Below are positions 9,242-17,529 of a stretch of DNA of 59,208 nt, in pieces (position 1 is the stretch's first letter; each line of letters begins with the position of its first letter). A model generated the notes under the pieces. That model saw only the letters and a program-made list of their open reading frames with translations, was not told the DNA's origin and searched no databases. Made by a program: the position numbers and the translations under genes. The stretch comes from Alphaproteobacteria bacterium (GTDB taxonomy: Bacteria; Pseudomonadota; Alphaproteobacteria; Caulobacterales; Aquidulcibacteraceae). The stretch is taken from assembly GCA_016124255.1 (NCBI GenBank), contig WGOB01000026.1, positions 1 to 59,208 of the forward strand. The letters run 5' to 3'.

Positions 9242-9448
9242 ATGAACTATTCCAGCCTGGAGGCGGTGCGACAGCGCGCCGGCGAACTCGCCCGCAGCGG
9301 CCATTTCGAGACCTGCGAAGAGATCGTCGAGGCGCTCCGCTGGGAGCGATACCAGAAGCCCGAACGCGCCGTCCGCGGCGGCGTCCAGCGCGATTGGCTG
9401 CGCACGCTCATCCTCAGTTCACGCGGCCGCAAGCGCTTCGACTCCTGA
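9242..9448 (+). CDS. Small hypothetical protein
   Basis: 68 residues, mostly helical and charged: it begins MNYSSLEAVRQRAGELARSG, then EEIVEALRWERY, and ends RGRKRFDS. Not recognised. It follows the M48 protease by 23 bases and is probably in the same transcript. ATG 9242 has a GGAGGGGA site seven bases upstream, which decides it over ATG 9221. Confidence 0.55.
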   Translation: MNYSSLEAVRQRAGELARSGHFETCEEIVEALRWERYQKPERAVRGGVQRDWLRTLILSSRGRKRFDS

Positions 9449-9518
9449 CCATTATGCGGGCGCCTTGCATCGCGCCGGCCCCGCGATTAGGTTCCGCCCC
9501 CGCCCGGTTTCCGGACGC

Positions 9519-9595
9519 GCCGCCTTAGCTCAGTTGGTTAGAGCGCTGGATTGTGGATCCAGAGGTCCCTGGTTCGAGCCCTGGAGGCGGTACCA
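9519..9595 (+). tRNA. tRNA-His (GTG), CCA encoded
   Basis: 77 nt. Anticodon loop TTGTGGA gives GTG. The acceptor stem starts G1 opposite T72 (a G.U pair) and the discriminator is A73, with encoded CCA. The usual bacterial extra G-1 paired to C73 is absent; this exception is known from a subset of Alphaproteobacteria. Confidence 0.97.
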
Positions 9596-9624
9596 TCTGC
9601 TCTCATCGGATAAGCGCCGTGCAT

Positions 9625-9715
9625 CCCCCATTCTCCCGCTGCAAGGGGGCGTGAGAGGGGGGCGTCGGCCTCGGTCCGCGCCGCTGGAGGCCGACTCTCC
9701 CCCGTGCAGGGGAGG
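9625..9715. repeat. GC-rich palindromic extragenic element
   Basis: Between tRNA-His and the convergent matB-like gene lie stacked inverted repeats. The cleanest is GTCGGCCTC (9664-9672) with GAGGCCGAC (9687-9695), flanked by G-runs on the left and CTCTCCCCC on the right. The setting between convergent units fits a repeated extragenic palindrome that may also stop transcription both ways; there is no U-tract. Confidence 0.5.
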
Positions 9716-9717
9716 AT

Positions 9718-11202
9718 TCACCGCAGCAGGTCGCGATAGCGTTCGCGCAGCGCCGCCTTCTGCACCTTGCCCATCGCGTTGCGCGGCAGGCCGTCGACGA
9801 TGAGGATCCGGCGCGGATGCTTGAACCGCGCGAGCTTTTCCGCGGCGGCGGCCGCGAGCGCCTCCACGCTCGTGGTCGCCCCCGGGCGCAGCGTGACGAG
9901 CGCGACCGGCGCCTCGCCGAAATCCGCGTGCGGCGCCCCGATCACTGCGCTTTCCGCAACGCCCTCCACCGCGTCGAGCACGTCCTCGATCTCTTTCGGA
10001 TAGATGTTGTACCCGCCGGAGATGATGAGGTCCTTGGCCCGCCCCACGATCGAGACGCGTCCGTCAGCCGCCGCGACCCCGATGTCGCCGGTGATGAAAT
10101 ACCCGTCGTCGCGGAATTCCTGCGCGGTCTTTTCCGGCATGCGCCAGTATCCCTTGAACACGTTGGGCCCCTTGATCTCGATGACGCCCGGTTCGCCCGG
10201 CGGAACCGTCGCGCCGTCGTCGCCGACGATCCGCAGCGAGACGCCGGGCAGCGGATAGCCCACCGTTCCCGGCGTCCGTGCCCCGTCGAGCGGGTTTGAC
10301 GTGATCATGCCGGCTTCGCTCATGCCGTAGCGCTCCAGGATGCGATGGCCGGTGCGCGCTTCAAAGGCGCGGTGCGTCTCCGCCAGCAGCGGCGCCGAGC
10401 CCGAGATGAAAAGCCGCATCGTGGCGCAATCCTCCGCGTTGAACGCGGGAACCGCCAAGAGCCGCGTGTAGAACGTCGGCACGCCCATCAGCACCGTGAC
10501 GTCCCATCGCCTCAAATCCAAACGCACCGCCTCCGCCACAAACACCGGCATGAAGATCGTCGTGCACGCCGAGAGAAACGCGCAATGCAGCGCCACGAAA
10601 AGCCCATGCACATGAAAGATCGGCAGCGCGTGCAGCAGCACGTCCTTCGAGGTGAAGCCCCAGAGCGAAACCAGCGTCTCGGCGTTCGAGATCAGGTTGC
10701 CGATCGTGAGCATCGCGCCTTTTGATCGCCCCGTCGTGCCCGATGTGTAGACGATCGCGGCCACATCGTCGCGCACGCGCGGCGCAAGCGCGTGGTCCGG
10801 CGCAGCCTTCAGACCCTCCATCCAGAAGGTGGTCTGCAGGATCTCCACCGGAAGCGGCGCCGCGCTCGTCCTTTCCGCGATGAACAGCGCCGGCTCTGCG
10901 TCCGCGAGAAAATAGGCGGTCTCGGCTTCGGTGTAGGCGGTGTTGAGCGGCGCATAGATCGCGCCGACGCGCAGACACGCCAGATAGAGCGCGACCGCGA
11001 GCGTCGACTTGCCGATCTGCACGATCACGCGGTCGCCCGCGCCGACGCCGCGCGCGCGCAGCGCCGCCGCGAACTGCGCCGAAAGCGCGTCGATGCGGGA
11101 ATAGGTCGTCTCCGCGCCGTCCGGCGCGATGAAGCAGGGCGCATCGAACCGGTCCTGGAACTTGGCGCGAAGGAGGGCGTAGAGGTTGGCGTCTGCGTTC
11201 AT
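9718..11202 (-). CDS. matB: Malonyl-CoA synthetase-like AMP-forming acyl-CoA ligase
   Basis: 494 residues of the ANL superfamily. The P-loop-like motif YTSGTTGRSKG, the A5 motif ERYGMSEAGM, the hinge GRAKDLIISGGYNIYPKEIE and the catalytic lysine motif PRNAMGKVQKAAL near the C-terminus are all present. HALPIFHVHGLFVALHC and the short overall length resemble MatB, which makes malonyl-CoA from malonate, ATP and CoA; methylmalonate or another short acid is possible. The start at 11202 (MNADANLYALL) fits MatB N-termini, although the ribosome site is weak. No malonate decarboxylase or matA/matC is adjacent, so the symbol is tentative. Confidence 0.75.
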   Translation of the reverse strand: MNADANLYALLRAKFQDRFDAPCFIAPDGAETTYSRIDALSAQFAAALRARGVGAGDRVIVQIGKSTLAVALYLACLRVGAIYAPLNTAYTEAETAYFLADAEPALFIAERTSAAPLPVEILQTTFWMEGLKAAPDHALAPRVRDDVAAIVYTSGTTGRSKGAMLTIGNLISNAETLVSLWGFTSKDVLLHALPIFHVHGLFVALHCAFLSACTTIFMPVFVAEAVRLDLRRWDVTVLMGVPTFYTRLLAVPAFNAEDCATMRLFISGSAPLLAETHRAFEARTGHRILERYGMSEAGMITSNPLDGARTPGTVGYPLPGVSLRIVGDDGATVPPGEPGVIEIKGPNVFKGYWRMPEKTAQEFRDDGYFITGDIGVAAADGRVSIVGRAKDLIISGGYNIYPKEIEDVLDAVEGVAESAVIGAPHADFGEAPVALVTLRPGATTSVEALAAAAAEKLARFKHPRRILIVDGLPRNAMGKVQKAALRERYRDLLR

Positions 11203-11278
11203 GGGTTCCGCGTAGCGCCGCGCGCGGCCTGCGCCAAGAGCGGTTGCGTCGCGGGCGCGCGTTCGCGATGCTGTCGCC

Positions 11279-12292
11279 ATGCAGAGCAGTTTCGAGAACA
11301 TATCGCAATTCGTGCTGATGGAGATCGGCGGCGCGCGCGTGACGGTGGCGAGCGTCGCGGCCGCGATCCTGGTGCTGATCGTCGCGTTCGCGCTGGCGGC
11401 GCTGGCTGGAGGCGCGCTGCGGCGTCTGCGCGGGCGAACACGGCACGGCCAGGGCACGCTCTTCCTGATGGAGAAATTCGTCTCCTACGGCGTCGTCGCC
11501 ATCGGTTTCGTCGTGGCGTTGTCGACGGTCGGGCTCGATCTCTCTGCGCTTGCGGTGTTCGCCGGCGCGCTCGGCATCGGCATCGGCCTGGGCCTTCAGG
11601 GCATCGTGAAGGAATTCTTCTCCGGGCTCGTTCTCGTGCTCGATCGTCTCGTCGGGGTGGGCGATTATGTGGAGCTGAGCGATGGGCGCCGCGGCGTTGT
11701 CGAGGAGATCGGCCCGCGCGCCGCGCGCATCCGCAACAACGACAACATCGACATCCTCATCCCCAATTCCGCGCTGATCGAGAACACCGTGGTGAACTGG
11801 ACGTTCCGCAACGCCGTGCGCCGCATCCACATCCCGTTCTCCGTCGCCTACGGCGCCGACAAATCCAGGGTCCGCGAAGCCGTGCTTGAGGCCGCCCACA
11901 GCGTTCCCTTCACCTTGCCGGACGAAGGCGATCGCCGCGCGCAGGTGTGGATGGTCGGCTTCGGCGATTCCGCGCTCGAGTTCGAGCTTCTCGTGTGGCC
12001 GAGCCTGGAAGCCTGCAAGCGCCCCGCCGCCATGCAGGCGGCCTACACCTGGGCCATCGACGACGCGCTGCGCGCCGCCGGCATCGAGGTGCCGTTCCCG
12101 CAGCGCGATGTCCGCGTACGGAGCTTCTTCGGCCGCGAGGACGCCGCAGCCCTCGCCGCCCTCGGCCTCGACGAGCGCCGCAGCGAGGCGACGCAGCATC
12201 GCCCGCCCCTTCGCGCCGCCAGCGTCAACGACGCCGCCGACGAACTCGAACGCGAAGATCGCGCCGAGCCGGCGCCGGAAGAAGGCCCTTAG
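11279..12292 (+). CDS. MscS-family small mechanosensitive channel
   Basis: 337 residues. Two predicted membrane segments in the first ~60-85 residues are followed by the pore helix region LAVFAGALGIGIGLGLQGIVKEFFSGL, with the Gly/Ala packing typical of MscS TM3, and then the cytosolic beta domain (VGVGDYVELSDGRRGVVEEIG, NNDNIDILIPNS). The last ~50 residues are a charged, disordered tail. It should release osmolytes on hypo-osmotic shock from the inner membrane. It is divergent from the acyl-CoA ligase with 76 bases between starts, and lies 79 bases before the ATP-grasp gene. Confidence 0.88.
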   Translation: MQSSFENISQFVLMEIGGARVTVASVAAAILVLIVAFALAALAGGALRRLRGRTRHGQGTLFLMEKFVSYGVVAIGFVVALSTVGLDLSALAVFAGALGIGIGLGLQGIVKEFFSGLVLVLDRLVGVGDYVELSDGRRGVVEEIGPRAARIRNNDNIDILIPNSALIENTVVNWTFRNAVRRIHIPFSVAYGADKSRVREAVLEAAHSVPFTLPDEGDRRAQVWMVGFGDSALEFELLVWPSLEACKRPAAMQAAYTWAIDDALRAAGIEVPFPQRDVRVRSFFGREDAAALAALGLDERRSEATQHRPPLRAASVNDAADELEREDRAEPAPEEGP

Positions 12293-12371
12293 AGAAAAAT
12301 CTTAGCGCGTCCGCGTGTTGCTTTTGCAGCCCGGAGCCGCCATGCGGGCTTTCCCGTGAACCGGAGGCCCC

Positions 12372-13205
12372 ATGGCGCCGCCGCATCCGCACTACCGCTC
12401 CGCGCACGCGCGCAACGCCGCCCTCGCCGCGCGCGCGCTCGGCTTTGGTTTTCACTCGTTGGACGGCGACGACGGTTTCCTCTTCGAAGTGCGTGACGGC
12501 GCCCGCAGCGCGGTCTTCGCCGCCGGCCACGCCACGCCCTACGCCCTCAACAGCGCCCGCGCCTACGGCGTCGCCCGCGACAAAGCCTTCGCCAACGCCG
12601 TCTGGGCGCGGGCGGGTTTGCCGACCATTCCCTCCCAGCTCTTCTTCACGACCCCGCGCCGCGCCGAGCATCGCGCGCCCGGCCGCGAGGTGGCCGACGC
12701 GCTCGCCTTCGCGCACGCCGCGCGCTGGCCGTTGTTCGTGAAGCCGAATGACGCAAGCCGCGGCGCCTACGCCGAGATCGTCGATAGCGAAGCCGCCTTC
12801 ATCGACTACCTCGCCCGCGTGCGCGAGAGCCACGAGGCGATCCTGGTCCAGCCCGTCGTCGCCGGGCGCGAACATCGCGTCTTCGTGCTGCAGGGCCGCG
12901 CGCTCTTTTCCTACCGCAAGATCGCCGCCGGCCCGGCCGCCAACCGCGCCCAAGGCGGCGCCGCGGCCGACTTCCAGGACGGCGCGCCGCCCGCGCTTGA
13001 AGCGATCGCGCTCAAGGCCGCCGCCGCGATCGGGCTGGAACTCGCCGGCATGGACGTGTTCGACGTCTCGCCCGAAGGCGATCACACCGCCTGCCTCCTG
13101 ATCGAAGCCAACGCCAATCCCGGCATCGAGACGCTCTACGATGTCGCGCGCGAGGATCTCGTCGTCGCCATCTGGGCCGCAAATTTCGCCGCTGCGCTGC
13201 GATGA
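12372..13205 (+). CDS. ATP-grasp ligase (RimK/cyanophycin-synthetase-like)
   Basis: 277 residues. The fold is ATP-grasp: an N-terminal cap, ARDKAFANAVWARAGLPTIP (linker before the ATP lid), LFVKPNDASRGAY (ATP-binding lysine region), ILVQPVVAGREHRVFVL, and the Mg-binding ending CLLIEANANPGIETL. These enzymes form an acyl-phosphate and join it to an amine; the nearest recognisable groups are RimK, D-Ala-D-Ala ligase and the ATP-grasp half of cyanophycin synthetase. A GGAGG site precedes ATG 12372. Its TGA overlaps the ATG of the following Mur-ligase-like gene by four bases, so the two are probably made together. Substrate unknown. Confidence 0.7.
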   Translation: MAPPHPHYRSAHARNAALAARALGFGFHSLDGDDGFLFEVRDGARSAVFAAGHATPYALNSARAYGVARDKAFANAVWARAGLPTIPSQLFFTTPRRAEHRAPGREVADALAFAHAARWPLFVKPNDASRGAYAEIVDSEAAFIDYLARVRESHEAILVQPVVAGREHRVFVLQGRALFSYRKIAAGPAANRAQGGAAADFQDGAPPALEAIALKAAAAIGLELAGMDVFDVSPEGDHTACLLIEANANPGIETLYDVAREDLVVAIWAANFAAALR

Positions 13206-14410
13206 TCCGTACACCGCTCTATCCGAAATTCGGCGCGCCGGGGCAGGCGCCCCGCATCGCCGCCGCCGCCGCGCGGCTCGGCGTTTCACTGGACGCGCTC
13301 GCCCCGCGCTCGATCGCCGTCACCGGCTCGAACGGCAAAGGCTCCACCGCCGCGATGACGGCGCAGATCCTCAAGGCGTGCGGAAAGAAGACGGGCCTCT
13401 TCACCTCGCCGCACATGCTCGAGATCAACGAGCGCTTCGCCATCGACGCCGCCGCGGTCGATGATGCGACGCTTTCCGCGGCGTGGGCGGAAACCGCCTC
13501 CGCCTGCGGCCCCGCAGACGGCGGCATGGGCGGCTTCGAATTCCTGTTCCTCCTCGCCGCCAAGCTTTTCGCCGACGCCGGCTGCGACGCGATCGTGTGG
13601 GAAGCCGGCATCGGCGGGCGCCATGACGTGACGCGCCTCGCCCGCGCGCGTCTCGCAGCGCTCGTCTCGCTCGATCTGGAGCACACCGCGCTCCTCGGCG
13701 ACACGCTTGAAGCCATCGCGCTCGACAAGGCAGACATCACGCCCGACGGCGGCGCGCTGTTTCTCGGCGATGCCGCGATCGCCCATCAGCGCGCGATCGA
13801 AGCGCACGTCGCGCCGCGCCGCGTGCGTGTGGCGGCCGTGCCCAGCGATGCGTTGGCGTTTGCCCCGCCGCTCGCCGGCGCGCACCAGCGGACCAACACG
13901 GCCCTCGCGATCGCGCTCGCCCGCGCCCACGCCAGCGCCAGCGACGCAGCGATTTCCGCCGGGCTCGCCGCTGTCCGCTGGCCCGGCCGGCTCGAACGTC
14001 TGCAAGGCGCATCGCCGCCGATCATCATCGACGTCGGCCACACCCCGGGGGCGATCCGCGCAGCGCTCGACGGCTTCAAGACGCTCGTTGGCGGCGCGGT
14101 GAGCACGCTCGTCTGCGGCGCATCGCGGGACAAGGACGCAGCCGCCATCATCGCGTCCCTGGCCCCGGCCTTTCCCGTCATCATCGCGGCGGAGGCGCCG
14201 CACAAGGGCGCGCCCGCGGCGGCGATCGCCGCCCTCGCGCGCGCCGCCAACCCCGCCGCGACCGTAACGATTGCGCCGGGCGTCGCGGACGCCCACGCCG
14301 CCGCCCTCCGCGCCGGCCGCCCGGTTTACGTCGCCGGCGGCCTCTTCCTCGCCAGCGCCTTCAAGGCGGTGCATCTCGGCCGCGATCCCGCAGCCCTCCA
14401 ATTCTTCTGA
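13202..14410 (+). CDS. FolC-like Mur-ligase-family protein (folylpolyglutamate synthase-like)
   Basis: 402 residues. It has the Mur/FolC nucleotide loop GSNGKGSTA (about 43-51), TGLFTSPHMLEINERF, the carbamate/metal region WEAGIGGRHDVTR, DLEHTALLGDTLEAIALDKADI and the C-terminal IDVGHTPGA. This family activates a carboxylate as acyl-phosphate and adds an amino acid. A housekeeping role as FolC/dihydrofolate synthase is possible, but it is somewhat short and is translationally coupled (ATGA) to an ATP-grasp ligase instead of sitting beside accD. The layout equals the two catalytic halves of cyanophycin synthetase as separate proteins. Confidence 0.75.
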   Translation: MIRTPLYPKFGAPGQAPRIAAAAARLGVSLDALAPRSIAVTGSNGKGSTAAMTAQILKACGKKTGLFTSPHMLEINERFAIDAAAVDDATLSAAWAETASACGPADGGMGGFEFLFLLAAKLFADAGCDAIVWEAGIGGRHDVTRLARARLAALVSLDLEHTALLGDTLEAIALDKADITPDGGALFLGDAAIAHQRAIEAHVAPRRVRVAAVPSDALAFAPPLAGAHQRTNTALAIALARAHASASDAAISAGLAAVRWPGRLERLQGASPPIIIDVGHTPGAIRAALDGFKTLVGGAVSTLVCGASRDKDAAAIIASLAPAFPVIIAAEAPHKGAPAAAIAALARAANPAATVTIAPGVADAHAAALRAGRPVYVAGGLFLASAFKAVHLGRDPAALQFF

Positions 14411-14476
14411 GGCGCCCGGACGCCTTTCGCCGGCCCGCCGTTCCGCGCTAGGACAACGGGCGAGGGAGAAGAGGCG

Positions 14477-15718
14477 ATGGCGAGAACGCTGGAACAGCAT
14501 TTGGCGGCCGATGGCCAGCCCAAGCGCATCCTGTCGCTCGACGGGGGCGGGGTGAAAGGCATCCTGACGCTGGGGATGCTGAAGGCCCTGGAAGACGAAT
14601 TGCGCCGGCGCTCCGGCGACGGCGCGCTCGTGCTCTCAGACTATTACGATCTGATCGGCGGCACCTCGACGGGCGCGATCATCGCCGCCGGCCTCGCGCT
14701 CGGTCTGTCGGTTGAGGACCTGACGACGCTCTATTCCGATCTGGGGCCGCAGGTGTTCGGCAAGCAGGCCGGCGACGGGATCTTCATCCAGTCGAAGTTC
14801 GACGACAAGAAATTGCGCAAGGCGCTCCGCGGCACGCTGTCAACGCGCACGCTCGGCTCGCCCGACATCAAGACAGGCCTGGCCCTTCACGCCAAGCGGA
14901 TCGACACCGGCTCGGCCTGGGTGCTGACCAACCATCCGCAATCGAAATATTTCGACACGCCGCCCGACAGCGGCACCTTCCCGAACAAGCGCTATCGGCT
15001 CATCGATCTCGTGCTCGCAAGCGCCGCAGCGCCGACCTTCTTCGACGAGGTCGTCATCGACATCGCTCATGACGAGCGCAACAAGGTGATCCAGCGCGGC
15101 TACTTCCTCGACGGCGCCGTGAGCGGCAACAACAATCCCAGCATCAGCCTGCTGCTGCTCGCGCTCGAACCGAACTACAAATTCGCCTGGCAGCCCGGCG
15201 CCGGCAAACTGATGATGACGTCGTGCGGCACCGGCCTGCGCCGCCCGCGCCTCGACGGGCGCCGGTTCCAGGGGCTCCCGCCCGGCGTGCGCGGCGTGCA
15301 CGCCTTGCGTTCGATGATCTACGACACCCAGATCCAGGGCGTGAAATTCATGCAGGCGATCTCGGAGCCGCGGAAACCCTGGGTGATCGATTCCGAAATC
15401 GGCGCGATGCAGGGCACCTGCATCTCCGGCGCCCCGATCCTCGATTATCAGCGTCTGGATGTACTGCTTGAACAGAAGCCCAAGCCCGGGCGCGGCAAGC
15501 AGACCTCCGATGAAGCCGACCTGATCGAGGTCGAGCGGCTCTTGGAGCGCACGCTCGCCTGGGAGGAGTGCGAAGGGCTCGATGAACTCGCCAATGGCAA
15601 GCCGGCGAACATGAAGCTGCTGCTTGAGATCGGCCGCTGCGTCGGCCGCACGTTCGTGGATTCAGCCTATCCCAATCCCGCGTTCGACCTGCCCGAATGG
15701 CGCGGGGCGTCCGCGTGA
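14477..15718 (+). CDS. Patatin-like phospholipase (CapV-like candidate effector)
   Basis: 413 residues. It carries a complete patatin dyad: oxyanion loop DGGGVKG (22-28), nucleophile motif GTSTG with Ser64, and the catalytic Asp in DGAVSGNN (Asp212). FPNKRYRLIDLVLASAAAPTFF is the usual patatin core. The ~200 C-terminal residues are not recognised. Patatins hydrolyse phospholipid acyl esters; close relatives act as membrane-degrading effectors in CBASS-type defence. A strong purine-rich ribosome site (GGGAGAAGAGG) precedes the ATG. Its stop overlaps the GTG start of a SLOG-like gene, so the two are co-translated. No signal peptide is seen, so it should be cytoplasmic. Confidence 0.8.
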   Translation: MARTLEQHLAADGQPKRILSLDGGGVKGILTLGMLKALEDELRRRSGDGALVLSDYYDLIGGTSTGAIIAAGLALGLSVEDLTTLYSDLGPQVFGKQAGDGIFIQSKFDDKKLRKALRGTLSTRTLGSPDIKTGLALHAKRIDTGSAWVLTNHPQSKYFDTPPDSGTFPNKRYRLIDLVLASAAAPTFFDEVVIDIAHDERNKVIQRGYFLDGAVSGNNNPSISLLLLALEPNYKFAWQPGAGKLMMTSCGTGLRRPRLDGRRFQGLPPGVRGVHALRSMIYDTQIQGVKFMQAISEPRKPWVIDSEIGAMQGTCISGAPILDYQRLDVLLEQKPKPGRGKQTSDEADLIEVERLLERTLAWEECEGLDELANGKPANMKLLLEIGRCVGRTFVDSAYPNPAFDLPEWRGASA

Positions 15719-16395
15719 GGCCAGCGCCCGCGCCGCGCGTCGTCACCGTCGCCGTGACCGGCCATCGGCTCAATCAATTGCCGGAAGGCGAGCGCCCGCG
15801 CATCCGCGATCAGATCGCCGCCAGCCTCGATCGCATCGAGGCCGCCGCGCTCGCCGTGTGCCAGGGCCGCGCGCGCTTCACGCTCGTGTCTGCGATCGCG
15901 GAGGGCGCCGATCGCTACGCCGCCGATCTCGCGCTCAGCCGGGGCTGGCGCCTCGTCACGCCCTTGCCGTTCGACGCCGCGCGCTACGAACAGGATTTCG
16001 AGGACGCGGAGTCCAAGGCGCACTATCAGCGTTTGCTGTGGGCCTCGCACCGCGTGGCCCCTGTGCGCGCCGACGCCGTCGCCGCCATCGGCGGGCGCGC
16101 CGCGGAATACGCCGCCGTCGGCCGCGCCGTGATCGAGAGGGCGGACCTGTTGCTCTGCGTCTGGAACGGCCTCCCGCCGAAAGGCCCCGGCGGCACCTCC
16201 GAGGTCGCGGCGTTGATGCTCGAACGCGGCGGGCTCGTGCTCTGGATCGCGGTCGGCGCAGGGGTCGCCGCGCCGGTGCGGCTCGTGGGTCCGGCGCCCT
16301 TGCCGCGCGCAGGCTCGTTCCGGCGCAACCTGCACGAGGCGCTGGCGCAGCACTATGATCGCGCCGCGCGGCCGCCGGAAATGCGCGTGGCCTAA
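15715..16395 (+). CDS. SLOG-like Rossmann nucleotide-binding protein (predicted sensor)
   Basis: About 226 residues. Conserved features are VTVAVTGHRLNQLP at the N-terminus, LVSAIAEGADRYAADLALSRGW, LPFDAARYEQDFED, then ERADLLLCVWNG. This VTGHR / AEGADR / LP..Y..DF pattern belongs to the SLOG/YspA-like Rossmannoid group, predicted to bind nucleotides or NAD-derived messengers. GTG 15715 forms a GTGA overlap with the patatin stop; ATG 15697 is an upstream alternative with no better ribosome site. No membrane segment or catalytic domain is fused, so its job is probably sensing or regulating the patatin. The function is inferred from family and coupling only. Confidence 0.6.
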   Translation: MRPAPAPRVVTVAVTGHRLNQLPEGERPRIRDQIAASLDRIEAAALAVCQGRARFTLVSAIAEGADRYAADLALSRGWRLVTPLPFDAARYEQDFEDAESKAHYQRLLWASHRVAPVRADAVAAIGGRAAEYAAVGRAVIERADLLLCVWNGLPPKGPGGTSEVAALMLERGGLVLWIAVGAGVAAPVRLVGPAPLPRAGSFRRNLHEALAQHYDRAARPPEMRVA

Positions 16396-16422
16396 GTGCG
16401 GATGGCCTGAGGTGCGGATCGC

Positions 16423-17529
16423 ATGAGCAAGCACGTCATCGTCGTCGGCGCCGGCATCGTCGGCAGCTGGTGCGCGCTGCGCCTCGCCCAGACCGGCGCG
16501 CGCGTCACATTGATCGACGGCGAGCGCGAGGATTTCGCCGCCGGCGGCCCATCCGCCTCGCTCGCGGCGGCGGGCCTCCTCACCGTCGTCGGCCACGCCC
16601 CGCTCGACAGCAGCGGCCACCCCTCGATGCCGGCCCTCGCGCACGAAGCGTTCGATCTCTGGCGCGCCCGCACGCCCGGCCGGCCATGGGAGGACGCCGT
16701 CGCGTTCAAAGGCGGCGTCGTGATCGCCGCCGACGATGCGGCCGCGGACGCCTTCCTCGCGCAGGCGCGCCGCGAGGGGCGCGCAGCCCAGCGTCTCTCG
16801 GCCGCCGAATTCCGCAAGCGCGCCGGCCTTGATGCGCAGATCGCCTGCGCCGTGTTTGTCGAAGAGGAGGGCGTCGCCGATCCCGCGCGCACGCTTTCAG
16901 GCATGGCGATGGAGCTGCATGCGCTCGGCGTCGCCGTCCGCCGCGGCGTCGAAATCGAACGCGTGGAGTCCGAGCCCGTCCGTGTACGGACCTTCGATGA
17001 TGCATCCATCGAAGGAGACCTCGTCGTGCTGGCGACCGGGATCATGAACCAGGCGCTGATGGCGCGCGCCGCGCCCGCGCTGGCGCGCATGCGTCCGGCC
17101 AAGGGCCACATCGTCCCGGTCGATCTCGCCGCGCCCTTGCCGCTCCCGGTGCGCGCCCCCGGCTTCTACCTTGCCCCGCACGGCGATGGCCGCACGCTGC
17201 TCGGCGCCACCATGGAGTGGGACCGCTACGATCGCGGCGTCCGCCAGGAGGCGGTCCGCACGCTCCTCGACGCGGTGGAAGCGACGCTGCCGCGGGTCGT
17301 AAAGCAAAGCGAGACGGAGCTGCCCTGGGCCGGCGTGCGCCCGATGTCGCCGGACGGCGCCCCGATGATCGGCCCGTCGGGCGCGGCCCTGATCGCGGCC
17401 GGCCATTCCCGCAACGGGTGGCTTTTTGCACCGCTGACGGCCGAGATCATTTGCGCGTATGTGTGGGGCGAAGAGATTCCGGCGCGCTGGGCCGCGCTCT
17501 CCCCCGACCGCTTCAAGGACGCCCCATGA
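16423..17529 (+). CDS. FAD-dependent amino-acid oxidase-family (DAO/ThiO-like) oxidoreductase
   Basis: 368 residues. The N-terminal dinucleotide motif is HVIVVGAGIVGSWCALRLAQ, followed by VTLIDGE. Later segments LVVLATGIMNQAL, PAKGHIVPVDL and WAGVRPMSPDGAPMIGP are hallmarks of the DAO superfamily, which oxidises amines or amino acids to imines with release of peroxide. The substrate is unknown; no thiamine genes are nearby, so ThiO is unproven. The gene overlaps the following acyl-CoA dehydrogenase by four bases (ATGA), indicating one operon. Confidence 0.8.
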   Translation: MSKHVIVVGAGIVGSWCALRLAQTGARVTLIDGEREDFAAGGPSASLAAAGLLTVVGHAPLDSSGHPSMPALAHEAFDLWRARTPGRPWEDAVAFKGGVVIAADDAAADAFLAQARREGRAAQRLSAAEFRKRAGLDAQIACAVFVEEEGVADPARTLSGMAMELHALGVAVRRGVEIERVESEPVRVRTFDDASIEGDLVVLATGIMNQALMARAAPALARMRPAKGHIVPVDLAAPLPLPVRAPGFYLAPHGDGRTLLGATMEWDRYDRGVRQEAVRTLLDAVEATLPRVVKQSETELPWAGVRPMSPDGAPMIGPSGAALIAAGHSRNGWLFAPLTAEIICAYVWGEEIPARWAALSPDRFKDAP

